The notes beneath the pieces were generated by a model. It was not told the origin of the DNA and did no database searches. It saw only the letters and a list, made by a program, of their open reading frames with translations. From Euclidia mi (taxonomy: Eukaryota; Arthropoda; Insecta; Lepidoptera; Erebidae): a stretch of DNA of 64,000 nucleotides. Positions 20,301 through 30,650 of this stretch are shown here, piece after piece (within the stretch, counting starts at the first letter, position 1; each line of letters starts with the position of its first letter). The translations under genes and the position numbers were made by a program. The DNA is taken from contig OX123183.2 of assembly GCA_944739405.2 (NCBI GenBank), positions 95,804,729 through 95,868,728 on the forward strand. Direction: 5' to 3'.

Positions 20301-20958
20301 AGGATACATGATAACAGTTCGAAACATATAGAGGATAGACATATAGAGACGGCCCTTCTACAGAAAGAAGCACACGTCATTTTACATCGTTTTGAAGACG
20401 CGAAGAGGCTCGCGTGCATAGAAAATACAGAATATAGAAACTCTCACATAGATAGGAAGCCGGTTACGCGCTCTCCTATACTTTCGAATAGAGGACAGGT
20501 GCACTCTCCCATAGATTTGAAGGCCGCCGTTAAGCCTACCGTCGTTGAGACAATAGGGGAGCAGTGCATTGCATCCTGCACAAATAGTCGCCCACCACAG
20601 CGAATCATAGAAGCCGTACCGGACCCGTATAGTTTTTCCAAGCGGAAAAGGCTCTTACGAGCACCAGCGAGAGTTCTACCGTCAATAGCTTTGTGTGAGA
20701 AAACCGCAGAGAAGGTTCTATATAAAAGAACGCAGAAAAATAGACAGAAGGATCCAGATTGGCGTCACGTGACGAAGACGAAGCACAACATCGAGTCGGG
20801 CAGAGCGGCACCTCGTCCAGCCGCCGACTCCCGAAACTTCGTGCTTCTCCCCGCTGAACACAACCGCGACGCCGAGGACCTTCTTGTGAAGGCGGAACAA
20901 GAAAACTCCTTTCGGCGCCGACCTTCGGGAGCTGCGGCGCGGAGGAGGTGTCGCCAGA
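20301..20958 (+). other. region where Pao RT should be; RT absent
   Basis: Between protease and integrase a Pao element should carry about 1.5-2 kb encoding RT and RNase H. Here there are some 650 bp, rich in ATAGA and GAAGA-type strings, with no palm motifs in any frame. The deletion is internal and leaves the LTRs and target duplication untouched, so it was present before the last insertion or arose afterwards. Confidence 0.75.
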
Positions 20959-22275
20959 GACAGCCGCCTGTATTCGTTACCCGTGGAGATGAACAACGGA
21001 ATGATCACTCTACGCAGTCGTATAACAGCTACAGAAGAAATCTCCGAACAGACAAAGAGACCGCCAATCTTAGACGGCGATCATCGTATTACACAGCTAT
21101 ACATAGATTAGACGCATAGAAAATTACATCACAGCGGTACAGAGTTGGTAATCAATGAAATACGCCAACACTATTGGATTCTTCGTCTGCGGCCGACTAC
21201 AAAGAAAATAGTACATAGATGTCTACCATGCCGCATTAGAAAAACGCAGCCGCCTGAGCCAGCCACAGGGGACCATCCGAAGACGCGCCTTGCTCACCAT
21301 CAGAGGCCCTTCACCTACACGGGTCTTGATTATTTCGGGCCGCTCTCCGTAACCGTCGGTAGACAGCGTCATAAACGTTATGTGGCACTGTTTACATGTC
21401 TCACTTCCAGGGCAGTACATCTGGAGGTCGCCACCAGCCTGAGCGCCGACTCCGCAATCTTGGCGCTGCGCAGGTTCGCAGCGCGCCGAGGTTGCCCCGC
21501 AGAGATCTACTCGGACAACGGCACCAACATGCACGGTGCCGACCGAGAGATGAGAGACGCCGTCGCCGAGGAAGCGAGTCGCCGTGGCATCAAATGGCGC
21601 TTCATCACCCCCTCAGCGCCATTCATGGGGGGCGCATGGGAGCGCCTCGTCAGGTGCGTGAAGACCGCCCTCTATACGGTCCTTCACGAGCGCCATCCAC
21701 ACGAAGAAGTCCTAGCTACACTACTGTGTGAGGTCGAGTACACAGTAAACAGTCGACCCCTCACACACGTCTCCGTCAACGCAGCAGACAGCGAGGCCAT
21801 CACCCCGAACCACATCCTGTTCGGTGGTTCTGCTCGCCTCCCTCCGCTGGGCGAGTTCAGCGAGGCTGACCTCAACAGCAGCAAGCACTGGCGGCGCGCC
21901 CAAATCCTCGCCGACATGTTCTGGCGCCGTTGGGTGCGCGAGTACCTACCCGAGCTGCAACACCGGCGGGAGCCTCATGGGTCTGGGCTCCACCTCGAGG
22001 TCGGCGACCCCGTCCTGATCGCCGACGGCCAACTCCCGCGCAATACCTGGCCGCGCGGTCGAGTTGTGGCTGTCTACCCGGGCGCCGACGGCGCCATACG
22101 CACTGTCGAGGTGCGCACAGCAGCAGGCGTCCTCAAACGGCCGGCTAAGAAGCTGGTCCCCCTGCCCAAGTGGCGAGGCGTCGCTCACCGGGTGCTCTGC
22201 AGCACCGCCACACGACGGGTCACGCGCGTTGCTGCACGGCGGGAGAGATGTTCGCGACAGACATTAAAACTATGA
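20959..22275 (+). CDS. Pao integrase, one early stop
   Basis: The frame enters at about 20959 (DSRLYSLPVEMNNGMITL) and has a TAG near 21111 in the zinc domain (THRKLHHSG ... CLPCRIRK). From the Met at 21145 it is open for 376 codons. The DDE core is complete: TGLDYFGPL, YSDNGTNMHG and FMGGAWERLV. Then come SRPLTHVS, the ILFGG segment and a C-terminal chromatin-contact region VGDPVLIADG. The frame ends inside the 3' LTR (RQTLKL). Integrase inserts the cDNA into the host genome. Confidence 0.85.
22238..22248 (+). promoter_or_regulatory. polypurine tract of the Pao element
   Basis: GGCGGGAGAGA directly precedes the 3' LTR start (TG at 22249-22250), the expected place and composition for plus-strand priming. 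Confidence 0.7.
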
Positions 22276-23405
22276 CAGTGAATAGTGTATTCGAAACCGC
22301 GAGTGAAAATGGTATAAAATCAGTGTTATCTAATCGTGCGGTACACCGGGTTCGGTTCCCGGACGTGTCAAAACGTTACAAAATAGCTAAAATAGTGTAA
22401 ATGGTTAGATTGTTAATATACAACAACTATGTAATACATGAACATTAGTCTTAAACTTGTGCTAACTGTAGGGACCTTAGATATCGAATCATAAATAGCG
22501 TTATCAGTAGTGACAGATAAGAGTTAATACTTCATAAAACAGCTGTTTGTTTACATATTCGTTTTATAGTTTTATAAGTGTTTTTTGGCTTCATATAGAC
22601 TTGAAATCATGTCTAGATACCTTTTTATTGCTAGTTATTACCTTATATAGTTAAAATAAGCAAAATAACAAACATTCGTATGTTTATCATAAAATTTGTT
22701 TACTTACGATAGTATTTACTTAAGAAATTCTGTAATAATTTTTTTATGATTCAAAAGTTATCATGTAATAGGTTCGAATTGAATAAAGATATTTTCATGG
22801 TGTTTGTTTTAATAGATGCCCCATATAGTTGCACACAACGGCCTACCAAAATTATATATATAAATTTAGTATACAATAGTTTTTCAATAGAAAATATAGT
22901 GGGCGGGCCCTTGTGTGACAGCATTTTTTGGGAGTTTTTATGGAATAACTTAGTGACGCTAGTAGTTAGGTTTAGGTATTGTATACCAATAGATAGAACT
23001 AAATGAGACCTATCTAACGATGTATAGAACATATATGTATGTATAATAAGATCGAATCATACGTAACATTTGTACTATATTTGAAATAAAAATAAACGAA
23101 AGATTTTCTGTGCACGTGTTCGGTGCGATGGTCGTCGATAAGGTAAAGTTTCGAGGTACTTAAGCGACCATGTATTCGGCCAGTTGTTGGCGTCTCAACC
23201 ACCATCTTGTAACCATCAAGCACCGCACACCTGAACAGCATCGCTCTCAACGTATGAAGATGTTTCATTTCTGAAGCCCTTACACATCGAAGCCATACAG
23301 TCCACACACATAGAAGAACACGCATCGTCGTAGGCACACGTCAGCAGCACACTACCAGCGCACTGTAGCGGACTAGCAAAGGTTCGATTCCTGGCATCCA
23401 TTACA
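22249..23405 (+). repeat. Pao 3' LTR
   Basis: 1157 bp, uninterrupted, TG...CA bounded. It equals the 5' LTR except for CATCC(A/G)TTACA near the right end. It contains GGGTTCGGTTCCCGG near its start and AATAAA-type signals around 23088. It is followed by the CTAAT duplication. Confidence 0.92.
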
Positions 23406-23410
23406 CTAAT

Positions 23411-25582
23411 TTTATTCGTAAATAATTGTGAAATAAATAGATTATGTTTTGTGATTCATAGCCTCGATCCAGAAGAAATACTTATATAATACCAACTACA
23501 TATATTTACGAATACCAATCATGAGGTTCAGATCTTAGTTCGGCGAATATGTTGTTTATTTTTTGTTTAGAAATTTTCAGTATAGTATCTGGAAATGTTT
23601 GGTTAATTGCAATAGGCTTGCGTCCTAAATATTAATTAGCTAAAAACATTTTGTCATGCACACAACAAATTATGAATATTATGATTCATAAATCATAACC
23701 AAAAATAATGCAACTAAAAATAAATAATGGCTGCAATCAATAATTTCTGTTTCTGTACGTAATCACAGAATAAACAGTACTTACGTACAGAAGCACCACT
23801 TCTTAAACCAATTCATTGAAATTGCGACTCTTGCTACTAAGCAACAAAGTGCAATTCAGCTCGTATAAGCACTCAGTGCCTAATGCGATATTCACCTAAC
23901 CGTTCCCGCTCTTTTCTAACATATAACGCTGTCGCTGTCTAGCGCGGAGTGACGCGCTAGCTGTCGCGCTAGGGTTGTCGACTTGCCGCTGCTACTACAA
24001 TATTTATTCATCGTCTATCTACCTACTTGACCACGTACCTAATAATAAATAATCATCCTATAAGTGTGCTATCCAACTATTTGAGCTCTACAACAAAAAC
24101 CACAAAAAATCTGGTCGTTTACATTTTCACTATACTAATTTTTAGTTATTTCCTAAACGCGTGGACCGATTTACATGATTCAAACAGATAAAATGGTTTT
24201 TGAACTACATCTTTAATTTGACACCATAATCGTTGGGATATCTCAACAAACAAAAAATCTAATTTTCAAGTTGCTCTCGTAAAATAAATAAAATCAAATT
24301 TTCAAGTCGACAACCCTTGCGCGTCGCGTCGGACGCGGGCTTGGAAGCCGCGAGAAAGTGTAGGCACTTATCGCTGTAGGTACGGCCGAGTGAAGGAGGC
24401 CTGACGTAATGTACACACGGCGCCAAGTCAAGCTAACAGTTGCAGTACGATTTTGATACTTATTCCCTACGCCATAAGAACGGTACAAAGATTTATTCTG
24501 TGACAAAGGTCAAAGTGTATAGTATATGGGGATCGAACTCAAAACAATGTATATACTAATGGAAATTCTATTACTATATTTGTAAGAAAAAAGATAATCT
24601 ACAATATACTTTTACAATACGTTAATGTATTTTTCATTAACATGACAATAATTATTACCTACATAATCAATTGACATGTGCATTTTCCCTAATTCAGGGA
24701 AAACGGTGTCGACGTAAACTGGCAACACTTACATATTTTCTGCAGAAATACGAATTTTATCGAAATAATATTTTAAAACAGTCAAATAATCCATAGTTAT
24801 CTGTAAAAATATATTCCATCTTCCCGTTTTTGCTTTTGGAAACAACTTTTACAATGTTTCAAAACGCAAGACGGCATTTTATGAATTTTAAAGCTGGATT
24901 GATCGTGGCGTGTGAACTGTGCGATGCTTCGCAGCGCACTGAGCCGAGTTTGTATTCGCTTTTCAATTTTGTATTTGCTTTAGTGGCCTCACGCAAGTGT
25001 TCCGCGCGCTCTGTCTGCCTTTTGTTCTGTAGTCTTAGGTATGCGCAGTTTAATTACATAATTTACTTAGATACCTACCTTAAAAGAAGCATCTATTAAC
25101 CCTAAGCCTAATAAGGACCAAGCATTCCAGTGTACGCGTAATCTAGGTATGTTGACTACGCGTACAGGATTATGATCGAATAATACGCTTTGCTGCAGTT
25201 ACAGACTATAAAAGCATGCACCAGTGGCGTCTGTCTGGCAAGTCTTTGCAAAGCACTGTCAGGCGTCGACAGCAAAAACTACAATTTCAATTTTTTTGTT
25301 GTTTACTTCTACGGCTTAAATATATCGACACATACTAAAGTTAGACATTTTAACAAAAATAATTATCGATAAATCATCACTGTTACAAACAACACTCGGT
25401 TTCCTAACTCTATGTTTTGTCTACTGTCTGGCTACCACAAGACTGCTATAAGATCGTGCTGCTATACCTATCGATAGCTCTTTCTATCATACTGCATGTG
25501 TCATTAGAAAGAAGATATCAATCATAGCAACCGCTGTTGTTATTTGAGTGTTACTTCTATTACTTAATAAGGTTATATTTCT
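23411..25582. other. unassigned DNA right of the Pao element
   Basis: No gene recognised. It is AT-rich with a GC-richer patch (23930-24440). It contains a MITE (listed separately). Near its right end AAGGTTAT (about 25568) and ATAACCTT (about 25588) are inverted around the point where BEL gag resumes. Confidence 0.5.
23971..24317. mobile_element. MITE with AGGGTTGTCGACTTG ends
   Basis: AGGGTTGTCGACTTG (23971-23985) and its exact inverse (24303-24317) bound 347 bp of AT-rich non-coding DNA. Flanks GCGCT and TGCGC do not form a clear target duplication. The family is unknown. Confidence 0.6.
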
Positions 25583-26156
25583 TTGGATAACCTTGATTTT
25601 AGGTCTGACAATTACGACACTGCCTGGCAGTTACTCTGCGATAGGTATGATAAAAAGAGACTTCTTGTTAATGACCATGTGCAAGCTCTATTCAATATAC
25701 AGTCCATCAACAAGGAGTCAAGTAAGTCGTTGCGTTTCATAGTAGACACTACTAACAAAAACTTAAGAGCAGACGCTCTTGGTCAGCCTGTCCAGCACTG
25801 GGACACGCTCATCATCTATATATATTATCATGACCAGTAAGTTAGATCAGGTGACGAATCGAGAATGGGAAGAGCATAGAAATTCTTTGTCTGACGCTCC
25901 AACAATAGCTTTATTTATTTCTTTTGTTAGCAATAGAGCTGACTTATTGGAAACGCTTGAAGAATCTAGGTCATTACAACCTAGGAATGACATGCATTTT
26001 AATTTGAGCCCTAAAGCTGAAACCTTTGCATCCTCTAATGAAAATAACACTAGACCAGTATCATGCCCTATGTGTCATCAAAGTCACTTTATATTTCAGT
26101 GTGAAAAATTTAAAAATTTGTCCGTTCAAGCTCGCGTTAAAAAGGCTCAAAATTAA
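25583..26156 (+). pseudogene. gag: BEL gag, 3' part with zinc knuckle
   Basis: It reads DNLDFRSDNYDTAWQLLCDR, QALFNIQSI, then after a frame slip near 25830 MTSKLDQVTNREWEEHRNSL, and CPMCHQSHFIFQC, a CX2CX4HX4C knuckle. It continues exactly where the gag fragment at 9611-10150 breaks off (VIDNL), so the two belong to one BEL element split by about 15.4 kb. Confidence 0.8.
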
Positions 26157-26190
26157 AATGTCTGTATAAATCGTCTACGACCAGGTCATA

Positions 26191-26805
26191 GTGTTGAAAA
26201 ATGATCCAATCTCTTTGGAAAAATGCAAATTGGGACATTGTAAATACTGTCGTGAAAAACACAATACCCTATTACACATCGACAATGACATTTCAAATAA
26301 TTCCAATCAAAACATAGCCTTATCTGTTAATCATTACAGTACATCTCGTGTTGTATTACTTTCCACAGCACTCGTCAAGGTGTCAGACGCTGAAGGCAAC
26401 CTTCACACCACAGAGTACTTTGAGTATATATGAAACTTCACACTGCTCGAGTCTTGCTTGATAATGGAAGTACCGCAAACTTTCTAACAAAGGACGTAAT
26501 CCGTAAGCTTAACCTACCTATTTATACTGTGAAGTCCAAAGTAAGAGGCATAAACAATCAATTTTCCGATTGTTCACAAGGATGTACAGTTTCATTAAAA
26601 TCTGTTAACAGTGACGTTGAACTGGATATTGAATGTTATGTCTTGCCTAAAGTATCTTCATCAGTACACCCAATACTTATGTTGATACTCGTAATATGTG
26701 TGTACCTACAAATATAGTACTTGCCGATCCCCACTTTTATGCTCCGTCTTCCATCGACATACTTGTCGGCGCGGAAGTATTTTGGGGAGTCATAGGCATT
26801 ATATC
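26191..26805 (+). pseudogene. BEL second knuckle and aspartic protease, broken
   Basis: CKLGHCKYCREKHNTLLH is followed by a stop after EYFEYI, then in a new frame ARVLLDNGSTANFLT, the protease active-site segment. Around 26715-26790 another frame keeps ADPHFYAPSSIDILVGAE, the normal junction to RT in BEL elements. At least two frame breaks are present. A SINE lies directly after it. Confidence 0.75.
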
Positions 26806-26817
26806 ATAAAGAAAGAA

Positions 26818-27072
26818 AGAGACTGCCTCCGTCGTCCAGTGGATAGCGTATGCGACTGCAGATCGGAGGTCCCGGGTTCAATTCCCGGGTCGGGCAAAAG
26901 TGTTACTGGGTTTTTCCGAATTCTCAGTAGCAGCACGGAGTTTGGTGATGTGCCCGGTAACGGCAATAGCTTCGCCCCCTATTACGTGGGACCTAAAAAT
27001 TCATGGCGATATGTGGGTGTCATATTACACTTCTGTCTACCCTTTCGGGAATATATAGGCGTGAGTCAATAA
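26818..27072 (+). mobile_element. tRNA-derived SINE in BEL
   Basis: It starts GACTGCCTCCGTCGTCCAG, has an A-box-like TCCAGTGGATAG and a B-box-like GGTTCAATTCC, then the family's AGTAGCAGCACGGAGT, CCCCCTATTACGTGGGACC and a GGCGTGAGTC tail with A-run. It is the best complete tRNA-head copy in the window. The tRNA-like part cannot be a working tRNA because it runs straight into SINE body. Confidence 0.8.
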
Positions 27073-27163
27073 AAAAAAGTAAAGTATAGTTAACGCAGTA
27101 AAACGATGCCATATGATCATAATTGGACCAATTATATTATGATGTTATCTAAAGATATTAATT

Positions 27164-27415
27164 TTACTAAAAATGTCCCCTCCGCCATCTTGGATCCCCA
27201 AATAAATGCCATTTTCGTTATCAGAATGCATGATAACCCCTAAAATTATACTCATTTTAATTTTATTAAAAATGTCCCGTCCGACATCTTGGATTCCCAA
27301 ATAGATGTCATTTTCGTGACCAGAATCCATGAAAACCCCGAAAATGATACCCATATTCATTTTCTTAAAAATGTCTCGACACCATCTTGTGAATGTAGAC
27401 ACTAAAACCTTTTCC
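27164..27415. repeat. 99-bp tandem repeat, about 2.5 units
   Basis: AAAAATGTCCC/CTCG starts at 27169, 27268 and 27367, with CATCTTGGAT and GATAACCCC-like strings at matching offsets. It lies where the BEL reverse transcriptase should be. Confidence 0.8.
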
Positions 27416-27669
27416 AATATAGAGAATTTTAACTAACACCATGACACGAGAATTTTATACATATAGATAATGCAGGCAATCCGCGAAAGTGATCAGAACC
27501 ATGATGGAAATGATGCAGTTAAATAGCTGCCCAGCCCGCAAGACCGTCATCGACCAGTCATCGCAAGTAGCACCCGTTCACGAGTATGGCGCATGTGCCA
27601 GCCATCATCGCTCTCGCCATATTAGAGGGACAGAGATGACCCGACACACGACGCCACCACAAGAAATGA

Positions 27670-28150
27670 CATTAAACGTCATATCTTATCAGTGATAGGG
27701 CAAATCTTCGACCCCGTTGGTTTAGTTGTTCCCTGCATTGTGGAGGCCAAGATGCTAATGCAACATTTATGGCTTACAGGATGTTCTTGGGATGAGCCTG
27801 TTCCTGAAGACATTCAGCTGATTTGGAGAGAATTTACAGATACTCTGTCTGTTCTAAATAATTTTAAAATACCACGCTGGATCACATGTGAATCAGCGTC
27901 TTCGCTTCAATTACATGTCTTTACTGATGCCTCTGAAAAGGCATATGGTGCATGTATTTACGTTCGCAGTGAATCTGAGAGTGGAGAGGTACAGGTACAT
28001 CTTCTTACCAATAAAAGTAAGGTAGCTCCTGTCAAACCAACCACCATACCACCCCTTGAACTCTGTGGTGTATTGTTAGGTTCACGATTATATACAAAGG
28101 TTCGTCAGTCACTCACTCTTACTTTTCATGAAGTATCATTTTTGGTGTAA
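27670..28150 (+). pseudogene. BEL RT C-terminus and RNase H-like part
   Basis: It enters at KRHILSVIGQIFDPVGLVVP (about 27672), followed by VEAKMLMQHLWL, FTDASEKAYGACIYV (RNase H Asp), LELCGVLLGSRL (Glu), and after a frame slip at about 28130 FWCNSTIVLGWL, where the family usually has WCDST; the Asp is thus Asn. The palm domain is missing altogether. The order is normal for BEL elements. Confidence 0.8.
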
Positions 28151-29486
28151 CTCAACCATCGTCTTAGGCTGGTTGTCTGCCACGCCAACGCAATTAAAGA
28201 CATTTGTCCGACATAGAGTATCTGAGATTCAGGAGGCTGTGGAGGGAAGCCCTTGGCGCTATGTTCCTTCTCTTTCAAACCCCGCAGACCTCGCTTCGCG
28301 TGGACTCAGAGCGGACAAACTATTGTCGTCTCTCTTGTGGTGGTCAGGGCCCCAATTTCTTCAGAAGCCTTCGAATATGTGGCCTCAATTTCCTGAATCA
28401 AATCATAAGGAATTAATATTACCTGACACATTATTATGTTATCATGTTGACACATCAAATAGTACTGAAAATATAATTAATAATTTATTTCCTAAATTCT
28501 CTTCTAATTTATATCAACTACAACGTATGATGGCATATGTTTTACGCTTTATACACAAATGTAGAAGACAGTCATCTAATCGCGAGCATCTTAAATCTTC
28601 TGAGTTAACTAATTCATTGTACTTGTTTTGCAAATTGAGCCAAATGGAGTCTTTTCCTGAGGAATACAACCTTCTATCATCAGGAAAACAGCTACCTAAT
28701 AAAAATAAGCTTCTTACGTTGTCTCGATTCTTTGATAAAACTTCAAACCTAATTCGTGTTGGAGGTAGATTATCTAATTCCTTTTACGACTTCAATGTTA
28801 AGCATCCAATACTAATATCCAGTTCTAATATTATTTGCATATTATTATTTAACATGTACCATACGAGACTTTTACACCCAGGGCCTCAACTGCTACTTGC
28901 CACGCTTCGTCACCACTTCTATCCTATTGGTGGCAGGAACTTAGCTAAAAAGGTCACGCATCAGTGTGTAAAATGTTGCAGAATCAAGGCTAGCACCATC
29001 CAACCTATGATGGGTAACCTTCCAAAGCAGCGACTGCACTTAGAATTTCCATTTTTAGATTCGGGGGTGGACTATGCTGGTCCAGTCATGATAGCGGACC
29101 GAAGGTGCAGAGGATGTCGGCTTGTTAAAAGCTACATATGTGTGTTCGTGTGTTTGACTACGAGAGCTGTCCATCTTGAACTAGTGTCTGATCTGACGAA
29201 GGAGGCTTTCTTATCCGCCATGAACCGTTTTATTGCTCGAAGGGGGAAGCCACGTAACGTCTTTTCAGATAATGGCACAACGTTTGTCGGTGCTTTCAAC
29301 GAGTTGGCCAAGCTTCTGTTACAAGCTTCAGTTCAATTGATCCATCATATCAATTTCTCCTTTATACCTGCGTACACCCCACATTTTGGCGGACTATGGG
29401 AGTCCGCAGTTAAGTCTGTCAAACACCATCTCAGACATATTCTTGGGTTGACACATTTGACATTTGAAGAATGGCAACCTGCTTAA
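28128..29486 (+). pseudogene. BEL integrase, unit A, cut by a SINE
   Basis: The 452-codon frame has the zinc-binding segment YHTRLLHPGP...CVKCCRIKA, then the DDE core GVDYAGPV, FSDNGTTFVGA and FGGLWESAVKSV. It is cut at LTFEEWQPA by a SINE (29490-29756). Compared with unit B, a 7-base difference near 29325 shifts the frame between the second Asp and the Glu. The C-terminal part follows after the SINE. Confidence 0.85.
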
Positions 29487-29489
29487 TTC

Positions 29490-29756
29490 TACCACATTCA
29501 CACAACACCATCTAGTCCCAAACTAAGCAGAGCTTGTACTATGGGTACTAGATAATGGATAAACATACATATATACTTTTTTTTTTGTAAATACATACAT
29601 ATTATACATAGAAACACCCAGACCAAGACAAACATCCATGTTCATGCACACAAATGTTTGACTTGAGCGGGAATCGAACCCGCGACCTTCGGCGTAGCAG
29701 TCGCTTACACTCCCGCTACACCAACCGGTCGTCAAATATTATGAAGGTAGAGGTAC
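29490..29756 (-). mobile_element. second-family tRNA-derived SINE, unit A only
   Basis: It is flanked by the 12-bp duplication CCTGCTTAATTC (29478-29489 and 29757-29768). On the minus strand it has GGTGTAGCGGGAGTGTAAGC and GGTCGCGGGTTCGATTCCCG, then CATGAACATGGATGTTTGTC. Unit B has the uninterrupted target near 54510, so this copy arrived after the duplication. Confidence 0.88.
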
Positions 29757-30253
29757 CCTGCTTAATTCAGGTAGAGGCTATTTTAAATTCAAGACCTCTA
29801 ACCCCGCTTTCCAACGATCTTTCAGACCTCACTCCACTGACTCCAGCCCACTTCCTTATTGGTCGATCAATCGTAATGTTGTCTCATCCACAGATTCAGA
29901 CTGCCAACATCAACAACTTGCAGAGATTTCGTCGTGTTGAGTGCTTGAAGCAGCATTGCTGGGCTCGCTTCTCCCATGATTACAACCTGTGGCTTGAGGA
30001 GCGAACCAAATGACGTCGATCAACGGGAGAGCTGATGGAAGGGACACTTGTAGTCATAATTGATAAAAACTCACCGCCCTTACTTTGGCTTCTAGGATGC
30101 ATTGTGAAGGTGCTTCCTGGCAGGGATGGCATCGCCAGAGTCGCCGACATCAAGACACGCAAGGGTGTTATTCGGCGTGCCTTTAACACCATCTGTCCTC
30201 TACCTGTGACCTCTACTCTTGAAGAAGATTCTTCAACCGGGGGAGTATGTTGA
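29744..30253 (+). pseudogene. BEL integrase C-terminus, unit A
   Basis: LIQVEAILNSRPLTPL and DLTPLTPAHFLIGRSIV, then WARFSHDYNLWLEERTK, ending at TGA where unit B has Trp (TGG, 54766). The frame goes on through LKVLPGRDGIARVAD to STGGVC. Together with the SINE this makes the unit A integrase doubly broken. Confidence 0.82.
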
Positions 30254-30524
30254 ATAATTATATCAACACCGGCCGGGCGGCGCGGCCAGAGCGAGACGAC
30301 GACATCGGACTGCGCTGGTCACCCGCGGCCGCGCGCGGCGGCGCTCACGGCAGTCGGCCTAAACACATACGGCATACCCGCGCTCGCGCTTCATAATATT
30401 ATTATTGTTAACGTTTCGTATCTTCTAATTTGTAATACGTAAGGTTAAATCAGTAATTATATACACATTTCTATACAGTCCACGACGCTTAGTTTATTTA
30501 ATACATCGAGCTATCGTCGCATCA
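30248..30524 (+). repeat. BEL 3' LTR (right edge approximate)
   Basis: A polypurine CCGGGGGAGTA precedes TGTTGAATAATTATATCAAC. The sequence is GC-rich (GGCCGGGCGGCGCGGCC) and then AT-rich, ending near GTCGCATCA. A copy is in unit B (55003-55266). No matching 5' LTR is visible left of 9611. The secreted gene begins about 130 bp further on. Confidence 0.6.
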
Positions 30525-30650
30525 GTATTTTAAAGTATTAATTTCCTATATGAAATGCATGAACACTGAACAATTACGATGGACAAAAACAATTACAGAT
30601 ACACTGTAATGATAATGGTTCTAGAATCCTATTCATACCAACACATTGTG

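Larger units (their letters stand above)
14490..23405 (+). mobile_element. Pao-type LTR retrotransposon, very young, RT-deleted
   Basis: The element is flanked by perfect 5-bp duplications CTAAT (14485-14489 and 23406-23410). Both LTRs are 1157 bp once the insertion in the 5' LTR is removed; they start TGTTCGCGACAG and end GTTACA/ATTACA, and I see only one difference between them. The internal order is gag, zinc knuckle plus protease, a non-RT stretch, and integrase. The coding part is far more GC-rich than its surroundings. LTR identity shows very recent insertion, although RT is missing. Confidence 0.92.

Noticed and set aside
26835..26895. tRNA-like sequences with A and B boxes (also near 29690, 43220, 49850, 60500)
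   Set aside because: They are the heads of SINEs, continuous with SINE bodies; no acceptor stem pairing was seen, so no tRNA gene is called.
27164..27415. CRISPR-like array
   Set aside because: The units are contiguous 99-bp tandem repeats without spacers, in a eukaryotic retroelement context.
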